From JBFWNG01 sp050251195 (GTDB lineage: Bacteria; Bdellovibrionota_B; Oligoflexia; Oligoflexales; Oligoflexaceae), in NCBI GenBank assembly GCA_050251195.1, contig JBFWNG010000002.1:1-64000 (forward strand): a stretch of 64,000 nt of DNA. Reading direction: 5' to 3'. Positions 8,721 to 18,308 of this stretch are shown here, piece by piece. The position numbers were made by a program, and so were the translations under genes. The notes under the pieces are model-generated. The model worked only from the letters and a program-made list of their open reading frames with translations, did not search any database and was not told where the DNA came from. Position 1 is the first letter of the stretch. Every line of letters starts with the position of its first letter.

Positions 8721-9959
8721 ATGCCCACGTCTATTAACTCAGGTGATACAGCTTGGATGCTTGTTTCTACCGCTTTAGTTTTGCTTATGACGCCGGGATT
8801 GGCGTTTTTTTATGCAGGTATGGTGCGGGCTAAGAACGCCGTGTCGACGATGTTTCAGAATTACATGGCGATGTGCGTTGTTGCCATCATTTGGGCAGTG
8901 GTTGGGTACAGTCTTGTGTTTTCAGGTGACGTGGGCGGATTTATTGGAAACTTAGATTGGGTCCTTCTTAACGGTATCGGCATCGAACCTAATGCTGACT
9001 TGGCTGCGACAATTCCTCATATACTTTTCGTCATGTTCCAAGGAACGTTCGCGATTATCACGCCGGCCCTCATAACGGGCTCGTTTGCGGAGCGCATCCG
9101 CTTTAAAGGCTGGTTGCCCTTCATGGCGCTCTGGTCGATTCTTGTGTATAGCCCGGTCGCTCATTGGGTATGGGGTCCGAAAGGCTGGATCCGCGAGTTG
9201 GGCGGATTGGATTTCGCTGGAGGCTTGGTCGTTCATATGACGGCTGGATACTCCGCTCTCGTGGCCGCTCTCGTTCTTGGCAAACGCCAGGGCTTTGGGG
9301 AAGAGCCTGCAAAAAGTTACAACGTCGGACTTATTCTCTTAGGAACAGCGTTGCTGTGGTTCGGTTGGTTTGGCTTTAATGCCGGTTCCTCTCTAGGTGC
9401 TAACGGGATTGCAGCGCAGGCGTTAGCGACAACGTTGCTGGCAGGTGCATCGTCGATGCTGTCATGGACATTCTTTGATTGGTTCAAGGCGGGTAAACCT
9501 TCAGCTACAGGCGCTGGTATTGGTGCTGTTGCAGGACTCGTTGCAATCACCCCCGCTGCGGGTTTCGTGAGCATCGGAGCCGCTCTCACAATAGGTATGA
9601 TTACAGGACTGGCTTGCAACTATCTTGTAGCGGTCGTCAAAGAGAAATTTGGTCTCGACGACACTCTCGACGTATTCGCATGCCACGGCGCTGGCGGAAC
9701 CATCGGAACGATTTTGACTGCAGTGTACGCAAGTACCTCCGTCAACTCCGCTGGCACAAACGGATTGCTTTACGGCGATTCTAAGTTGTTGGTTGCCAAC
9801 AGCTTAGGTGCTTTGGCAGTCGTGGCTTACAGCATGATTATGACGTTCGCCCTGATCAAGGGATTGCAATTTGTGACCTCCTTACGGGTATCAGCCCTTG
9901 AGGAAGAGCATGGTTTGGATCACAGTCAGCATGGCGAGCGGATCTTAAGTCTATCCTAA
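8721..9959 (+). CDS. amt: Ammonium transporter Amt
   Basis: A 412-residue integral membrane protein of the Amt/MEP/Rh family, with about eleven hydrophobic helices. Diagnostic segments are MTPGLAFFYAGMVRAKN (helix 1), GTFAIITPALITGSFAERIRFK, the VAHWVWGPKGW aromatic gate region, WFGWFGFNAGSS, and FACHGAGGTIGTILT carrying one of the conduction-pore histidines. It conducts ammonium/ammonia across the inner membrane. ATG follows GGAGGAAG. Unlike most amtB loci, no glnK/PII gene is adjacent. A terminator follows, then gltD and gltB, which assimilate the imported nitrogen. Confidence 0.96.
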   Translation: MPTSINSGDTAWMLVSTALVLLMTPGLAFFYAGMVRAKNAVSTMFQNYMAMCVVAIIWAVVGYSLVFSGDVGGFIGNLDWVLLNGIGIEPNADLAATIPHILFVMFQGTFAIITPALITGSFAERIRFKGWLPFMALWSILVYSPVAHWVWGPKGWIRELGGLDFAGGLVVHMTAGYSALVAALVLGKRQGFGEEPAKSYNVGLILLGTALLWFGWFGFNAGSSLGANGIAAQALATTLLAGASSMLSWTFFDWFKAGKPSATGAGIGAVAGLVAITPAAGFVSIGAALTIGMITGLACNYLVAVVKEKFGLDDTLDVFACHGAGGTIGTILTAVYASTSVNSAGTNGLLYGDSKLLVANSLGALAVVAYSMIMTFALIKGLQFVTSLRVSALEEEHGLDHSQHGERILSLS

Positions 9960-9970
9960 ATCTCTTTTTA

Positions 9971-10010
9971 GAAAGGGCGACTCCGATGAGCAGCCCTTTC
10001 TCTTTTTTTT
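9971..10010 (+). terminator. Intrinsic terminator after amt / leader of gltD
   Basis: A perfect 8-bp stem (GAAAGGGC 9971-9978, GCCCTTTC 9993-10000), a 14-base loop, then a T-rich tract to 10010. It ends only nine bases before the gltD ATG, which leaves no room for a separate gltD promoter downstream, so gltDB is probably read by passage through it. Confidence 0.85.
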
Positions 10011-10019
10011 GCGGGACAT

Positions 10020-11441
10020 ATGGCAGACAGTTTACTCAAGTTCCTTGATCAATCGCAGAAACTTCCCAACAAACGCCCGGCCCAAGCGCGTCGAAAAGAT
10101 TTTGACGAAATCTACGGCGATTACTCATCCAAGGACTGTCAAACTCAGGCAAGCCGTTGCTCACAATGCGGAGTTCCTTTTTGCCAGGTACACTGTCCTC
10201 TCAACAACAATATTCCAGACTGGCTACTCATGGCTGCGGAAAACCGATGGCAGAGTGCATATGAGCTTGTAGCCGAAACAAATAATTTCCCGGAAATTTG
10301 TGGACGTATTTGCCCACAGGACAGGTTGTGCGAGAAGAATTGCGTCCTCGAACAAGCCGATATTGGTTCGGTGAGTATTGGCGCAATTGAAAGATCCATT
10401 ACTGACAAAGCGTGGGCGGAAGGATGGATCAAACCGCGATCACCGTTACGAGAAATCCCGCAATCTATTGGGATTGTCGGCAGCGGTCCCGCGGGTTTAG
10501 CAGCAGCAGAGGAGCTCCGAGCTCTTGGATTTCAAGTTCACATCTACGAGAGAAGCGATCGCGCCGGTGGCCTCCTCATGTATGGGATCCCCAGTTTCAA
10601 ATTAGAAAAGGACATTGTATTTCGGCGAACAGACCTTTTGACCACCGCCGGAGTGCAATTCCACCTCAATTATCATGTCGGAGTAGATGAAACGTTCGAA
10701 GCTTTTGTAAATCGACATGATGCAGTTCTTTTGGCCGTCGGCGCGACAGCTCCCAAATCTTCGGGTGTTCCAAGCGAAGGGTCCTGCTCCAACATTATTA
10801 AGGCCATGGACTTTCTGGTCGCGAGTAACCGCCGAGGTCTTGGCGACGAATGCAATCTTGACCCGCATTCACCGCTCAATAGCGAAGGGAGAAGAGTCGT
10901 GGTCATAGGCGGCGGCGATACTGCGATGGACTGTGTACGCACTGCCATACGACAGGGTGCTAAAAAAGTGACATGTCTGTATCGACGAGATCGGGAAAAT
11001 ATGCCCGGCTCTCTACGAGAATTAAGTCACGCTGAGGAAGAAGGAGTTCACTTTGAGTGGCTGGCAAGCCCGCTTAAGTACGAAATCCAGAACGAAGAGA
11101 TTTCTGTGACCTCGATCCGCAATCGTCTCAGTAGAACCGCGGTGAACAGGCGCCGGGAGCCGATAGCCATAGAGGGCAGTGAATTCACGCTCAAAGCGGA
11201 TATCGTGATCGAGGCGTTAGGTTTCGATATAGAGAATCTCATTGAAAAGTTCGAGGTTGATCAATTTTCGGTAAATCGTGATTTGTCTACAAATATGGAC
11301 GGGGTGTTTGCGGCTGGAGACTTGGCGCAAGGTCCGTCGCTGGTCGTTGCGGCAATTCGAGACGGCCGTCAAGCTGCAAAGCGCATTCAATCTTACTTAC
11401 TTCAAAAAAGCGAACGGCGGCCCAATGAAGCAATGGCTTGA
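10020..11441 (+). CDS. gltD: Glutamate synthase small subunit GltD
   Basis: A 473-residue NADPH-dependent flavoprotein subunit. N-terminal Cys clusters for two [4Fe-4S] centres are visible (CSQCGVPFCQVHCP and CGRICPQDRLCEKNC). A FAD-binding Rossmann motif (GIVGSGPAGLAAAEEL) lies near residue 150, a second dinucleotide motif for NADPH (VVVIGGGDTAMDC) near 292, and the C-terminal GVFAAGDLAQGPSLVV typical of GltD. It passes electrons from NADPH to GltB for glutamate formation from 2-oxoglutarate and glutamine. It precedes gltB and overlaps it, the reverse of the common gltBD order. The ribosome-binding site is poor (GCGGGA), and a terminator sits just upstream. Confidence 0.95.
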   Translation: MADSLLKFLDQSQKLPNKRPAQARRKDFDEIYGDYSSKDCQTQASRCSQCGVPFCQVHCPLNNNIPDWLLMAAENRWQSAYELVAETNNFPEICGRICPQDRLCEKNCVLEQADIGSVSIGAIERSITDKAWAEGWIKPRSPLREIPQSIGIVGSGPAGLAAAEELRALGFQVHIYERSDRAGGLLMYGIPSFKLEKDIVFRRTDLLTTAGVQFHLNYHVGVDETFEAFVNRHDAVLLAVGATAPKSSGVPSEGSCSNIIKAMDFLVASNRRGLGDECNLDPHSPLNSEGRRVVVIGGGDTAMDCVRTAIRQGAKKVTCLYRRDRENMPGSLRELSHAEEEGVHFEWLASPLKYEIQNEEISVTSIRNRLSRTAVNRRREPIAIEGSEFTLKADIVIEALGFDIENLIEKFEVDQFSVNRDLSTNMDGVFAAGDLAQGPSLVVAAIRDGRQAAKRIQSYLLQKSERRPNEAMA

Positions 11442-14400
11442 TACATACGTAAAAAACGCTCATAAACTCGCAACAGAAGGTCTATATGACCCCAACGAAG
11501 AGCATAGCAGTTGTGGTGTTGGATTAATTGCGTCTTTAACGGGTAAATCGTCCCGTGAAGTTGTCGAAGCAGGTATCCAAGGGCTTCAGAGAATCTCCCA
11601 TCGCGGTGCTGTCGATGCAGACGGCAAAACCGGAGACGGTGCCGGTATTCATATCGAGATCCCAAGAGCATTCTTCGAGGATCAAATCAAGAAAACCGGG
11701 CACGAAATGGGAGTCGGCAAATTAGCCGTAGGCATGATCTTCTTGCCGAGAACCGACTACGAGGCGCAAGAGAGATGTCGGAGCGTTGTCGAATCAGAAT
11801 TGCTGAAGTTTGATTTTCAAATTTACGGGTGGCGTCAAGTTCCAACCCAGCTCGAAGTCATAGGCGTTAAAGCCAAAGCCACACGACCCGAAATTGAGCA
11901 AATCATGGTGAGTTACGAGGGCGAACCGGTATCTCCCGAGAGATTGGAAGCGGTGCTCTACCTTATTAGGCGCCGCATAGAAAAGCGAGTGTTGGCTGAG
12001 AATCTGCAGAATTTTTATATATGTTCACTATCCTCTGAGTCGATCATTTATAAAGGCATGTTTATGGCCGACCAGCTGACGGCCTTTTACCCTGATTTAT
12101 TAGATGAAAGATTCACGTCAAAATTTGCGATATATCATCAGCGCTATTCCACGAATACGTTCCCTACCTGGTCCTTGGCGCAACCCTTTCGGGTCATCGC
12201 GCATAACGGTGAAATAAACACAATTCGAGGAAATATTCAGTGGATGAAAAGCCACGAGGCACAGATGGCCGGGGCTCAACATTTGAACGACGACGAACTC
12301 AAAGATATAGTGCCTGTCATTCAAGGCGGCTTATCAGATTCGGGATCGCTGGATAGCGTTTTCGAACTGCTTGTTCACGGCGGCCGTAGCTTGCCGATGG
12401 CGAAGACAGTGTTGATTCCGGACACGTGGACTTATCGCGCATCTGTTCATCAAGCGTATCGAGATCTATACGCATATTGCAACGCCATCATGCAGCCGTG
12501 GGACGGTCCAGCCGCCATCGCCGGCTTTCATGCGCCATGGGTTGTTACGGGGATGGACCGCAACGGTCTTCGTCCTCTTCGCTATGCTGTTACCTCCGAC
12601 GGATTGTTGTCGGTAGGATCCGAGACGGGCTTGTTAGATTGGGATGCGGGTCGAGTCATCGAAAAGGGTCGCGTTGGTCCGGGTCAAATGATCGCGGTCA
12701 ATTTACATACAGGCACCTTTTATCGCGACGAGGAGCTCAAAACAGTCCTGGCGCAAACTCAAGATTTTTCGAGTTGGGTCCAGAGGATAAAGCATTTGGG
12801 CGAGATAACAGGCGCATTCAACGACAAAAGTATTTTCAGTTCGAGCCAGATCACGAATTTCCAACGACTATACAATTGGACGCTCGAGGATCTGGAAGTT
12901 ATTTTGCGTCCGATGGTTTTGGAGGCCAAGGAGGCAGTCGGGTCAATGGGCGATGATTCGCCGCTCGCAGTTCTTTCCGACACCTATCGAGGGCTTCACC
13001 ATTTTTTCAGACAGAACTTTGCGCAAGTAACTAACCCTCCCATTGATTCGTTGCGGGAAAGATCGGTTATGTCGCTTAAGACGCGCATCGGTCGTTATTC
13101 CAATTTGCTCGACGAATCCGAAAAACAGTGCGAACTCATTGAGCTTGAAAGCCCCGTTCTCATTCCACATGAATGGAGCGCTCTTAAAGCGTACCTCAAA
13201 GAAAATTCCTTTGAAGTCGACTGCACGTTTAGATTGCAAACGCCGAGCGGAAAGCTGAAGCAAAGACTGCAGCATCTGTGCACGTTGGCCGAGATCAACG
13301 TTCGTCGCGGAGCTACCCATGTGTTTTTGACCGATAGATGGATGGACGAGAACAATGTTCCCATTCCGATGGTCCTGGCGGTCGGCGCCATTCATAGTCA
13401 TTTAGTAAAGAAGCAGCTGCGCTCAAATGTTTCGATACATGTCGAGTCTGGTGAATCTCTGAGTGTTCACAACTTCGCAGTACTCATAGGGGTTGGCGCT
13501 ACGACCTGTTGTCCAACGCTGGCTTTCGAAACCATAAGGCAATACCAGCAACGGGGCGACTACGGCGATTCAGCTTTGGAGCAATGCTGGAGGAATTACA
13601 AACAGGCTATCAATGAAGGTTTGCTCAAGATTATGTCGAAGTTGGGCATCTCGGTTTTGAGCTCCTATTGCGGGGGATACAACTTCGAGGCGGTTGGTTT
13701 ATCTCGCTCTCTCGTCAGCCGGTATTTTCCTGGCATGCTGTCACGGATTTCCGGTATTGGCCTTTCTGGCGTGGAACTAAAAATTAGGGAGCGTCATGAG
13801 AAAGTATATTCTGAACCATTTAAGGCTCTGGAAGTTGGCGGCTTCTACCGCTATAGAAGCGGTCAAGGGCAGCATGGCTTAGAAGCTGACGCGATTCATA
13901 TGTTGCAAACCGCTGTCGGGTCGCAATCTTACAATTGTTACAAGAGATACCTTAAGCTTGCAAAGGGACCAGAGCCTATGGCTCTGCGGGACCTCCTGGC
14001 GTTTCGTTCTTTTGCAAAGCCTGTTTCTTTGGAACGTGTCGAATCGATCACGGCAATCCGCCAACGATTCGTGATTCCGGGGATGTCCTTAGGCGCTTTG
14101 AGTCCCGAGGCACATAGGGTTCTTGCAATTGCTGCAAACCGTATGGGCGTCAAGTCGTGTTCAGGCGAGGGCGGAGAGCATCCGCGAGAAAGCTCTCTTA
14201 CGTCGGATGGGGAAAGCTTCCAATCGAAGATCAAGCAAATCGCTTCGGGCCGGTTCGGGGTGACAGCAAGGTATCTTCTTAATGGGCAAGAGATAGAAAT
14301 AAAGGTCGCACAAGGGGCAAAGCCTGGCGAAGGGGGACAACTACCTGGCTTTAAAGTGACAGACGAAATCGCCAAACTGAGGCATTCGACTCCAGGCGTT

Positions 14401-16005
14401 ACCTTGATTTCGCCGCCGCCGCATCACGATATTTATTCCATCGAGGACCTCGCGCAACTTATCTACGACTTGAAGCAAATCAATCCTGAAGCTGAAGTTG
14501 GCGTCAAACTCGTTGCGCGCTCGGGAGTCGGCACAATCGCGGTAGGAGTTGCGAAAGCAATGGCCGACACGATTTCGATCTCGGGCCATACAGGGGGCAC
14601 GGGGGCGAGCCCGCAATCGAGCATTAAATTTGCGGGCGTTCCCTGGGAAATGGGTTTGGCGGAGGCTCATCAACTCTTAACGCTGAACGGGTTAAGAGAT
14701 CGGGTGAAGCTGCGCGTTGACGGAGGTTTGAAAACAGGAAGGGACATTGTTATCGCCGCGATTTTGGGAGGCGAAGAATTTGGCATTGGTACGGCGTCTC
14801 TTGTTGCTATGGGCTGCCTCATCGTGCGCCAATGTCACAAAAATACCTGTCCTGTTGGTATCTGCACACAGAACCCAAAGCTCCGCGAAAGGTTTGCGGG
14901 GACTCCTGAGAAGGTCATCAATCTGTTCTCGTTTATGGCGGAAGAAGTTCGGGAAATCCTGGCTAGTCTGGGAGCTACTCGATTAGACGATGTTATTGGA
15001 CGCACGGAATTACTGGAACAAGTTAGCCATGGGAGCCCCTATTTGGACAATCTAGATTTGAATCCTCTTTTAGTGAAGGCTGAATCTGAGAACACATCAA
15101 ACGTCTGTAGCAGAAAGGGTCGAAACGAGGTTGTCGATACCCTCGACAGCCAAATGATTGATGACGTAAAAATGGCATTGACGCGGGGCGAAAAACGCAT
15201 ACTTACCTATAACGTTCTCAACACACATCGTGCGGTCGGAACACGCATATCCTCTCTTATCCTTGAGCACTACGGTAACAAGGAAGTGCCAGACGAACAG
15301 ATTACCTTGCAGTTAAAAGGGTCGGCGGGTCAGTCGCTCGGCGCTTTTGCCGCTGAGGGACTTCGCATAGAAGTTGTGGGCGAAGCTCACGACTATGTCG
15401 GAAAAGGGTTATCCGGAGGACTCATCGTCGTTCGTCCCACCTTCTCCTTGATCTCCCATTCGCAGGCTAACACCATCATTGGGAATACCGCGCTCTATGG
15501 AGCGACGAGCGGACAGCTTTTTGCCGCCGGTCGCGCGGGCGATCGATTCGCGGTAAGGAACTCCGGCGCAAAGGTTGTCGTGGAAGGGTGCGGAAACAAC
15601 GGATGTGAGTATATGACCGGCGGTATTGCCGTCATACTGGGTGACGTTGGCGACAACTTCGCAGCGGGAATGACAGGCGGCGTCGCGTTTGTGTTCGACC
15701 CGGAACAGAAAATCGACCTATATATCAATCAGGGTTCGATCACAAAAAGCCCGATCGCCAGTCTGTATTGGGAACGGCATCTGAAGCATTTGATTCAAGA
15801 CCACATCAAGTACACCGGCTCGTTCTGGGCGACGACTTTATTGGAAAACTGGGCACAAAACCGGCGTCTTTTCCATCAAATCATTCCTAACGAAGTTCTT
15901 GAGCAGGTTCTGGAACAAGGCCGTAGCTTAGAAACTTTCGAACGCCATCACGTCGAAAACGCGATTGTCAGAGAGCCTACGAAATTAGAGCATGTTTTTC
16001 AGTAG
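11425..16005 (+). CDS. gltB: Glutamate synthase large subunit GltB
   Basis: A 1526-residue protein starting at ATG 11425, inside the end of gltD (17-base overlap); upstream in-frame ATG 11278 would add 49 unlikely residues. The glutaminase nucleophile is Cys30 in EEHSSCGVG, after a propeptide as in other GltB proteins. RHQR-like YHQRYSTNTFPTW and HNGEINT lie in the amidotransferase domain. The FMN domain has GHTGGTGASP. The [3Fe-4S] ligands are in CLIVRQCHKNTC (Cys-x5-Cys-x4-Cys). The GXGXG beta-helix domain is the last 250 residues (GNTALYGATSGQLFAAG). All active-site parts appear intact, so a functional ferredoxin/NADPH-type GOGAT with GltD is expected. Confidence 0.96.
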   Translation: MKQWLDTYVKNAHKLATEGLYDPNEEHSSCGVGLIASLTGKSSREVVEAGIQGLQRISHRGAVDADGKTGDGAGIHIEIPRAFFEDQIKKTGHEMGVGKLAVGMIFLPRTDYEAQERCRSVVESELLKFDFQIYGWRQVPTQLEVIGVKAKATRPEIEQIMVSYEGEPVSPERLEAVLYLIRRRIEKRVLAENLQNFYICSLSSESIIYKGMFMADQLTAFYPDLLDERFTSKFAIYHQRYSTNTFPTWSLAQPFRVIAHNGEINTIRGNIQWMKSHEAQMAGAQHLNDDELKDIVPVIQGGLSDSGSLDSVFELLVHGGRSLPMAKTVLIPDTWTYRASVHQAYRDLYAYCNAIMQPWDGPAAIAGFHAPWVVTGMDRNGLRPLRYAVTSDGLLSVGSETGLLDWDAGRVIEKGRVGPGQMIAVNLHTGTFYRDEELKTVLAQTQDFSSWVQRIKHLGEITGAFNDKSIFSSSQITNFQRLYNWTLEDLEVILRPMVLEAKEAVGSMGDDSPLAVLSDTYRGLHHFFRQNFAQVTNPPIDSLRERSVMSLKTRIGRYSNLLDESEKQCELIELESPVLIPHEWSALKAYLKENSFEVDCTFRLQTPSGKLKQRLQHLCTLAEINVRRGATHVFLTDRWMDENNVPIPMVLAVGAIHSHLVKKQLRSNVSIHVESGESLSVHNFAVLIGVGATTCCPTLAFETIRQYQQRGDYGDSALEQCWRNYKQAINEGLLKIMSKLGISVLSSYCGGYNFEAVGLSRSLVSRYFPGMLSRISGIGLSGVELKIRERHEKVYSEPFKALEVGGFYRYRSGQGQHGLEADAIHMLQTAVGSQSYNCYKRYLKLAKGPEPMALRDLLAFRSFAKPVSLERVESITAIRQRFVIPGMSLGALSPEAHRVLAIAANRMGVKSCSGEGGEHPRESSLTSDGESFQSKIKQIASGRFGVTARYLLNGQEIEIKVAQGAKPGEGGQLPGFKVTDEIAKLRHSTPGVTLISPPPHHDIYSIEDLAQLIYDLKQINPEAEVGVKLVARSGVGTIAVGVAKAMADTISISGHTGGTGASPQSSIKFAGVPWEMGLAEAHQLLTLNGLRDRVKLRVDGGLKTGRDIVIAAILGGEEFGIGTASLVAMGCLIVRQCHKNTCPVGICTQNPKLRERFAGTPEKVINLFSFMAEEVREILASLGATRLDDVIGRTELLEQVSHGSPYLDNLDLNPLLVKAESENTSNVCSRKGRNEVVDTLDSQMIDDVKMALTRGEKRILTYNVLNTHRAVGTRISSLILEHYGNKEVPDEQITLQLKGSAGQSLGAFAAEGLRIEVVGEAHDYVGKGLSGGLIVVRPTFSLISHSQANTIIGNTALYGATSGQLFAAGRAGDRFAVRNSGAKVVVEGCGNNGCEYMTGGIAVILGDVGDNFAAGMTGGVAFVFDPEQKIDLYINQGSITKSPIASLYWERHLKHLIQDHIKYTGSFWATTLLENWAQNRRLFHQIIPNEVLEQVLEQGRSLETFERHHVENAIVREPTKLEHVFQ

Positions 16006-16077
16006 ATAATGGGAGGATTGAGGCGGTTGGGGTCTTGATCTTTGTGCTCTTTGGGTCCTAGCGGTGAAACCAAAGTG

Positions 16078-16098
16078 GGGCTCCCCTAAGAGGAGCCC
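16078..16098. terminator. Hairpin between gltB and convergent gene
   Basis: Perfect 7-bp GC-rich stem (GGGCTCC / GGAGCCC) with a seven-base loop, between two convergent genes. The T tract is poor on both strands, so a bidirectional terminator is plausible but not certain. Confidence 0.5.
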
Positions 16099-16106
16099 GA
16101 AATCCA

Positions 16107-16802
16107 TTACTTTCTGGAGCTAATGACAGAAAGTTCAGAGACGGATTCAACTGAATCGTCTTGTGTCTCAACAAGGTACTTTCCAACGATTATGAAAAGT
16201 TCGCTGCCGTTCTTGTCGAGCAACAATTCATACGCAGATACAATAAATGCACAGGTGCCGCTGTTCGTGCAGTCGCGCTCTATGATTTCGAGTTTAGGCG
16301 TAGAAATTGATTTGACGCCGTCTGCAGGATCGTCAGCAAGATAGTCTTCCTCTGCAGTGACTTCTTCGCTTCCAGAGAACGCGGCTTTTGCTGCTGAGAG
16401 GACGATGCTGCTAGCTGGGGCTGGCGTCGGCTCATTCTTGAAAGAACCTAAAACGGAAATTTCTTCGATGCTTTGAATTCGCTCACCTTTGGTTTCGGCA
16501 AGGTACTTACCAACGATAACACCGTATGTATCGCCGTTTTTCAAAAGTTCGTTCTGAGAGACGGTGATTAGCACATAGCAGCGTCCGCTGTTGCTGCAGT
16601 CTGTTTCAATGACTTTTGCTTTAGGTGCGGCGCTGCCGTTTGTTTTGCCGGGCAGATCGTCCGCTAAGTAATCTTCCCAATCCGTCACCGCTTCGCTGTT
16701 TTCAAACGCGTCGATGGCTGCTGATTTGAGTTTGGCCTCGCTTGCATACAGGGATGTCGCAACGAGTGCCAGTGGCGAGAGCATGGCTAATAAAGTTTTC
16801 AT
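16107..16802 (-). CDS. Secreted protein of two internal repeats
   Basis: 231 residues from ATG 16802-16800, seven bases after AGGAG; an in-frame start at 16820 lacks a ribosome-binding site. A signal peptide ends near LYASEA. The mature protein is two copies of a roughly 95-residue unit. Each has an AF.(N/G)SE.VT..EDYLADD segment, a disulfide-like pair (DCSNSGRC and DCTNSGTC), a (V/I)IVGKYL(A/V)ET strand and a closing ISVLGS/LSVISS strand. A Pro/Ala linker joins them. This looks like duplication of one small beta domain, exported to periplasm or surface. No family recognised. A GC hairpin just downstream likely ends transcription. Confidence 0.75.
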   Translation of the reverse strand: MKTLLAMLSPLALVATSLYASEAKLKSAAIDAFENSEAVTDWEDYLADDLPGKTNGSAAPKAKVIETDCSNSGRCYVLITVSQNELLKNGDTYGVIVGKYLAETKGERIQSIEEISVLGSFKNEPTPAPASSIVLSAAKAAFSGSEEVTAEEDYLADDPADGVKSISTPKLEIIERDCTNSGTCAFIVSAYELLLDKNGSELFIIVGKYLVETQDDSVESVSELSVISSRK

Positions 16803-16820
16803 GTCGAGTCTCCTAACCAA

Positions 16821-17130
16821 AAAAGGGGTTGTTTGTTTCCATAGTTACCTCGATTTCGAAGCAAAATGGGTCATTTCGTCCTATTTTAGAACTTTTTTTG
16901 AAATTGTCAAATTTTTTTTAAAATACGTCAAAACAACATGCTTTTTTATTGAAATAATCGCTGTTTATAAGATGCTATAAAAGCCGCCCCCTAAGAAAAG
17001 ACATAGTGTGCGCGTATGGAATGCAAATAATTTGCTTCAATTAATGGTGATATTTCATAGAAAGTTTAAAATACATTGCATTTTTATTAAAATATTATAA
17101 AATCATCGATGGCTGAATGTTGGGGGATTT
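16821..17130. other. AT-rich divergent spacer
   Basis: About 310 bp between divergent genes, with long A/T runs and several TATAAA-like boxes. It probably holds promoters for both neighbours, but no -35/-10 pair stands out. I see no credible small gene. Confidence 0.4.
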
Positions 17131-18156
17131 ATGATGTGGAAGAAGGCGGCTCTAGAGTGGTGGGTAGCAAGGATAGCGCTCCTGGGATTCATTATTCATC
17201 TTATGTTGGCTTGCAGCGAGGTCGATCGCAAGGATGAAGTCAACAGGCGATCGTACGCGAAACCTCTGCCTGAGTCTGTCGATACGGTCGACAACTCTCC
17301 TGGCGACAAATCAGATCCAGAGATTAGTACTCAAGAACCAGAATCCGAACCGGGTCCTGCTACGGAACCTGCGGTTACGGATATTACCGAATTATCACTC
17401 GAAGGTCTTATCAACGACCTTGGATGGGACTTCTCCGCTATTGGCGGAACGTTGCAGGAGGTTCGACATGAATATCTCGTTGGGCGCTACAACTGCACAC
17501 AGGAATACCCTGTTGTTATAGGGCACCTACTTGAAGATCGAGGCTCTGTACCAACCGTCGAGCGTTATGACGGCGATTTTATCACCGACGAAAGCCTTAA
17601 CAACGACAAATGTAAGGCACCTACGCACAATGACTATACTGGATCGGGTTATGATCGCGGTCACTTGGCGCCGGCGCACGATTTCGCCAAATACGGTGAA
17701 GCAGCGATGAAGCAAAGCTTTTTAACATCGAACATCGCGCCGCAAGTGGGCGAAGGTTTTAATCGAGACCTTTGGCTCAGCTTGGAAACAGCGACGCGAT
17801 ACTGGTTGCATTCTCGAGATCGACTCTTGATAATGACTGGAGTCGTTGTAAGCCCGACAAGCGGACTTCAAAAGATCGGGTATCACAATCTCAGCGTTCC
17901 TGACTATTTCTTTAAAATCATAGTCGACGTGTCAGGCCCTGCATCCAAGGTTGGAGCCATCGCATTTCTAATGAGAAATGTCGATCATTCGAAGGTTGAC
18001 TATGGTCCCAAGAAGGACAATGTAACCAACATCGAACGGCATCAAGTGACGATCGACAAAATCGAGGAGATGACGGGAATAAACTTTTTCTCCAACCTCC
18101 CTGCTGAGAAACAAGCTGCGCTTGAGGGGCAAGTCCCCGTGATGTGGGAGCACTAG
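17131..18156 (+). CDS. DNA/RNA non-specific endonuclease, lipoprotein
   Basis: A 341-residue protein with a lipoprotein-type signal (LMLA-C near residue 28), then an acidic Pro/Glu-rich linker (about residues 45-85), then a beta-beta-alpha-metal nuclease domain of the NucA/Serratia nuclease family. The catalytic motif is DRGHLAPAHDF with the general-base His; downstream SNIAPQVGEGFNRDLWLSLE supplies the metal Asn and helix. The family cleaves single- and double-stranded DNA and RNA using Mg. Being lipidated and exported, it would act outside the cytoplasm, for nutrient scavenging or degrading prey or neighbour DNA (inference). Two ATGs in a row follow TGGGGGA. It lies just upstream of the stator-helicase operon but is a separate unit. 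Confidence 0.88.
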   Translation: MMWKKAALEWWVARIALLGFIIHLMLACSEVDRKDEVNRRSYAKPLPESVDTVDNSPGDKSDPEISTQEPESEPGPATEPAVTDITELSLEGLINDLGWDFSAIGGTLQEVRHEYLVGRYNCTQEYPVVIGHLLEDRGSVPTVERYDGDFITDESLNNDKCKAPTHNDYTGSGYDRGHLAPAHDFAKYGEAAMKQSFLTSNIAPQVGEGFNRDLWLSLETATRYWLHSRDRLLIMTGVVVSPTSGLQKIGYHNLSVPDYFFKIIVDVSGPASKVGAIAFLMRNVDHSKVDYGPKKDNVTNIERHQVTIDKIEEMTGINFFSNLPAEKQAALEGQVPVMWEH

Positions 18157-18176
18157 AAGTAGAAGATTGCAACCGC

Positions 18177-18213
18177 AAGAGAAGATTTTCGAAACATGCT
18201 TTATTCTCTTTTT
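18177..18213 (+). terminator. Weak AT-rich hairpin after nuclease gene
   Basis: AAGAGAA (18177-18183) pairs with TTCTCTT (18204-18210), followed by three more T. The 20-base loop and AT stem make it a weak terminator candidate. Confidence 0.3.
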
Positions 18214-18308
18214 CGTCAAGATTAAAAGGATATGTCAGTCGTAAACGAACGACACGTCTTATAAAGTTTTACTAATAAAATCCGAATCTACCAATAACAA
18301 GCGGCGTA

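Noticed and set aside
11278..11424. Upstream start for gltB
   Set aside because: It lies within gltD and would add 49 residues before the conserved propeptide; ATG 11425 fits the family.
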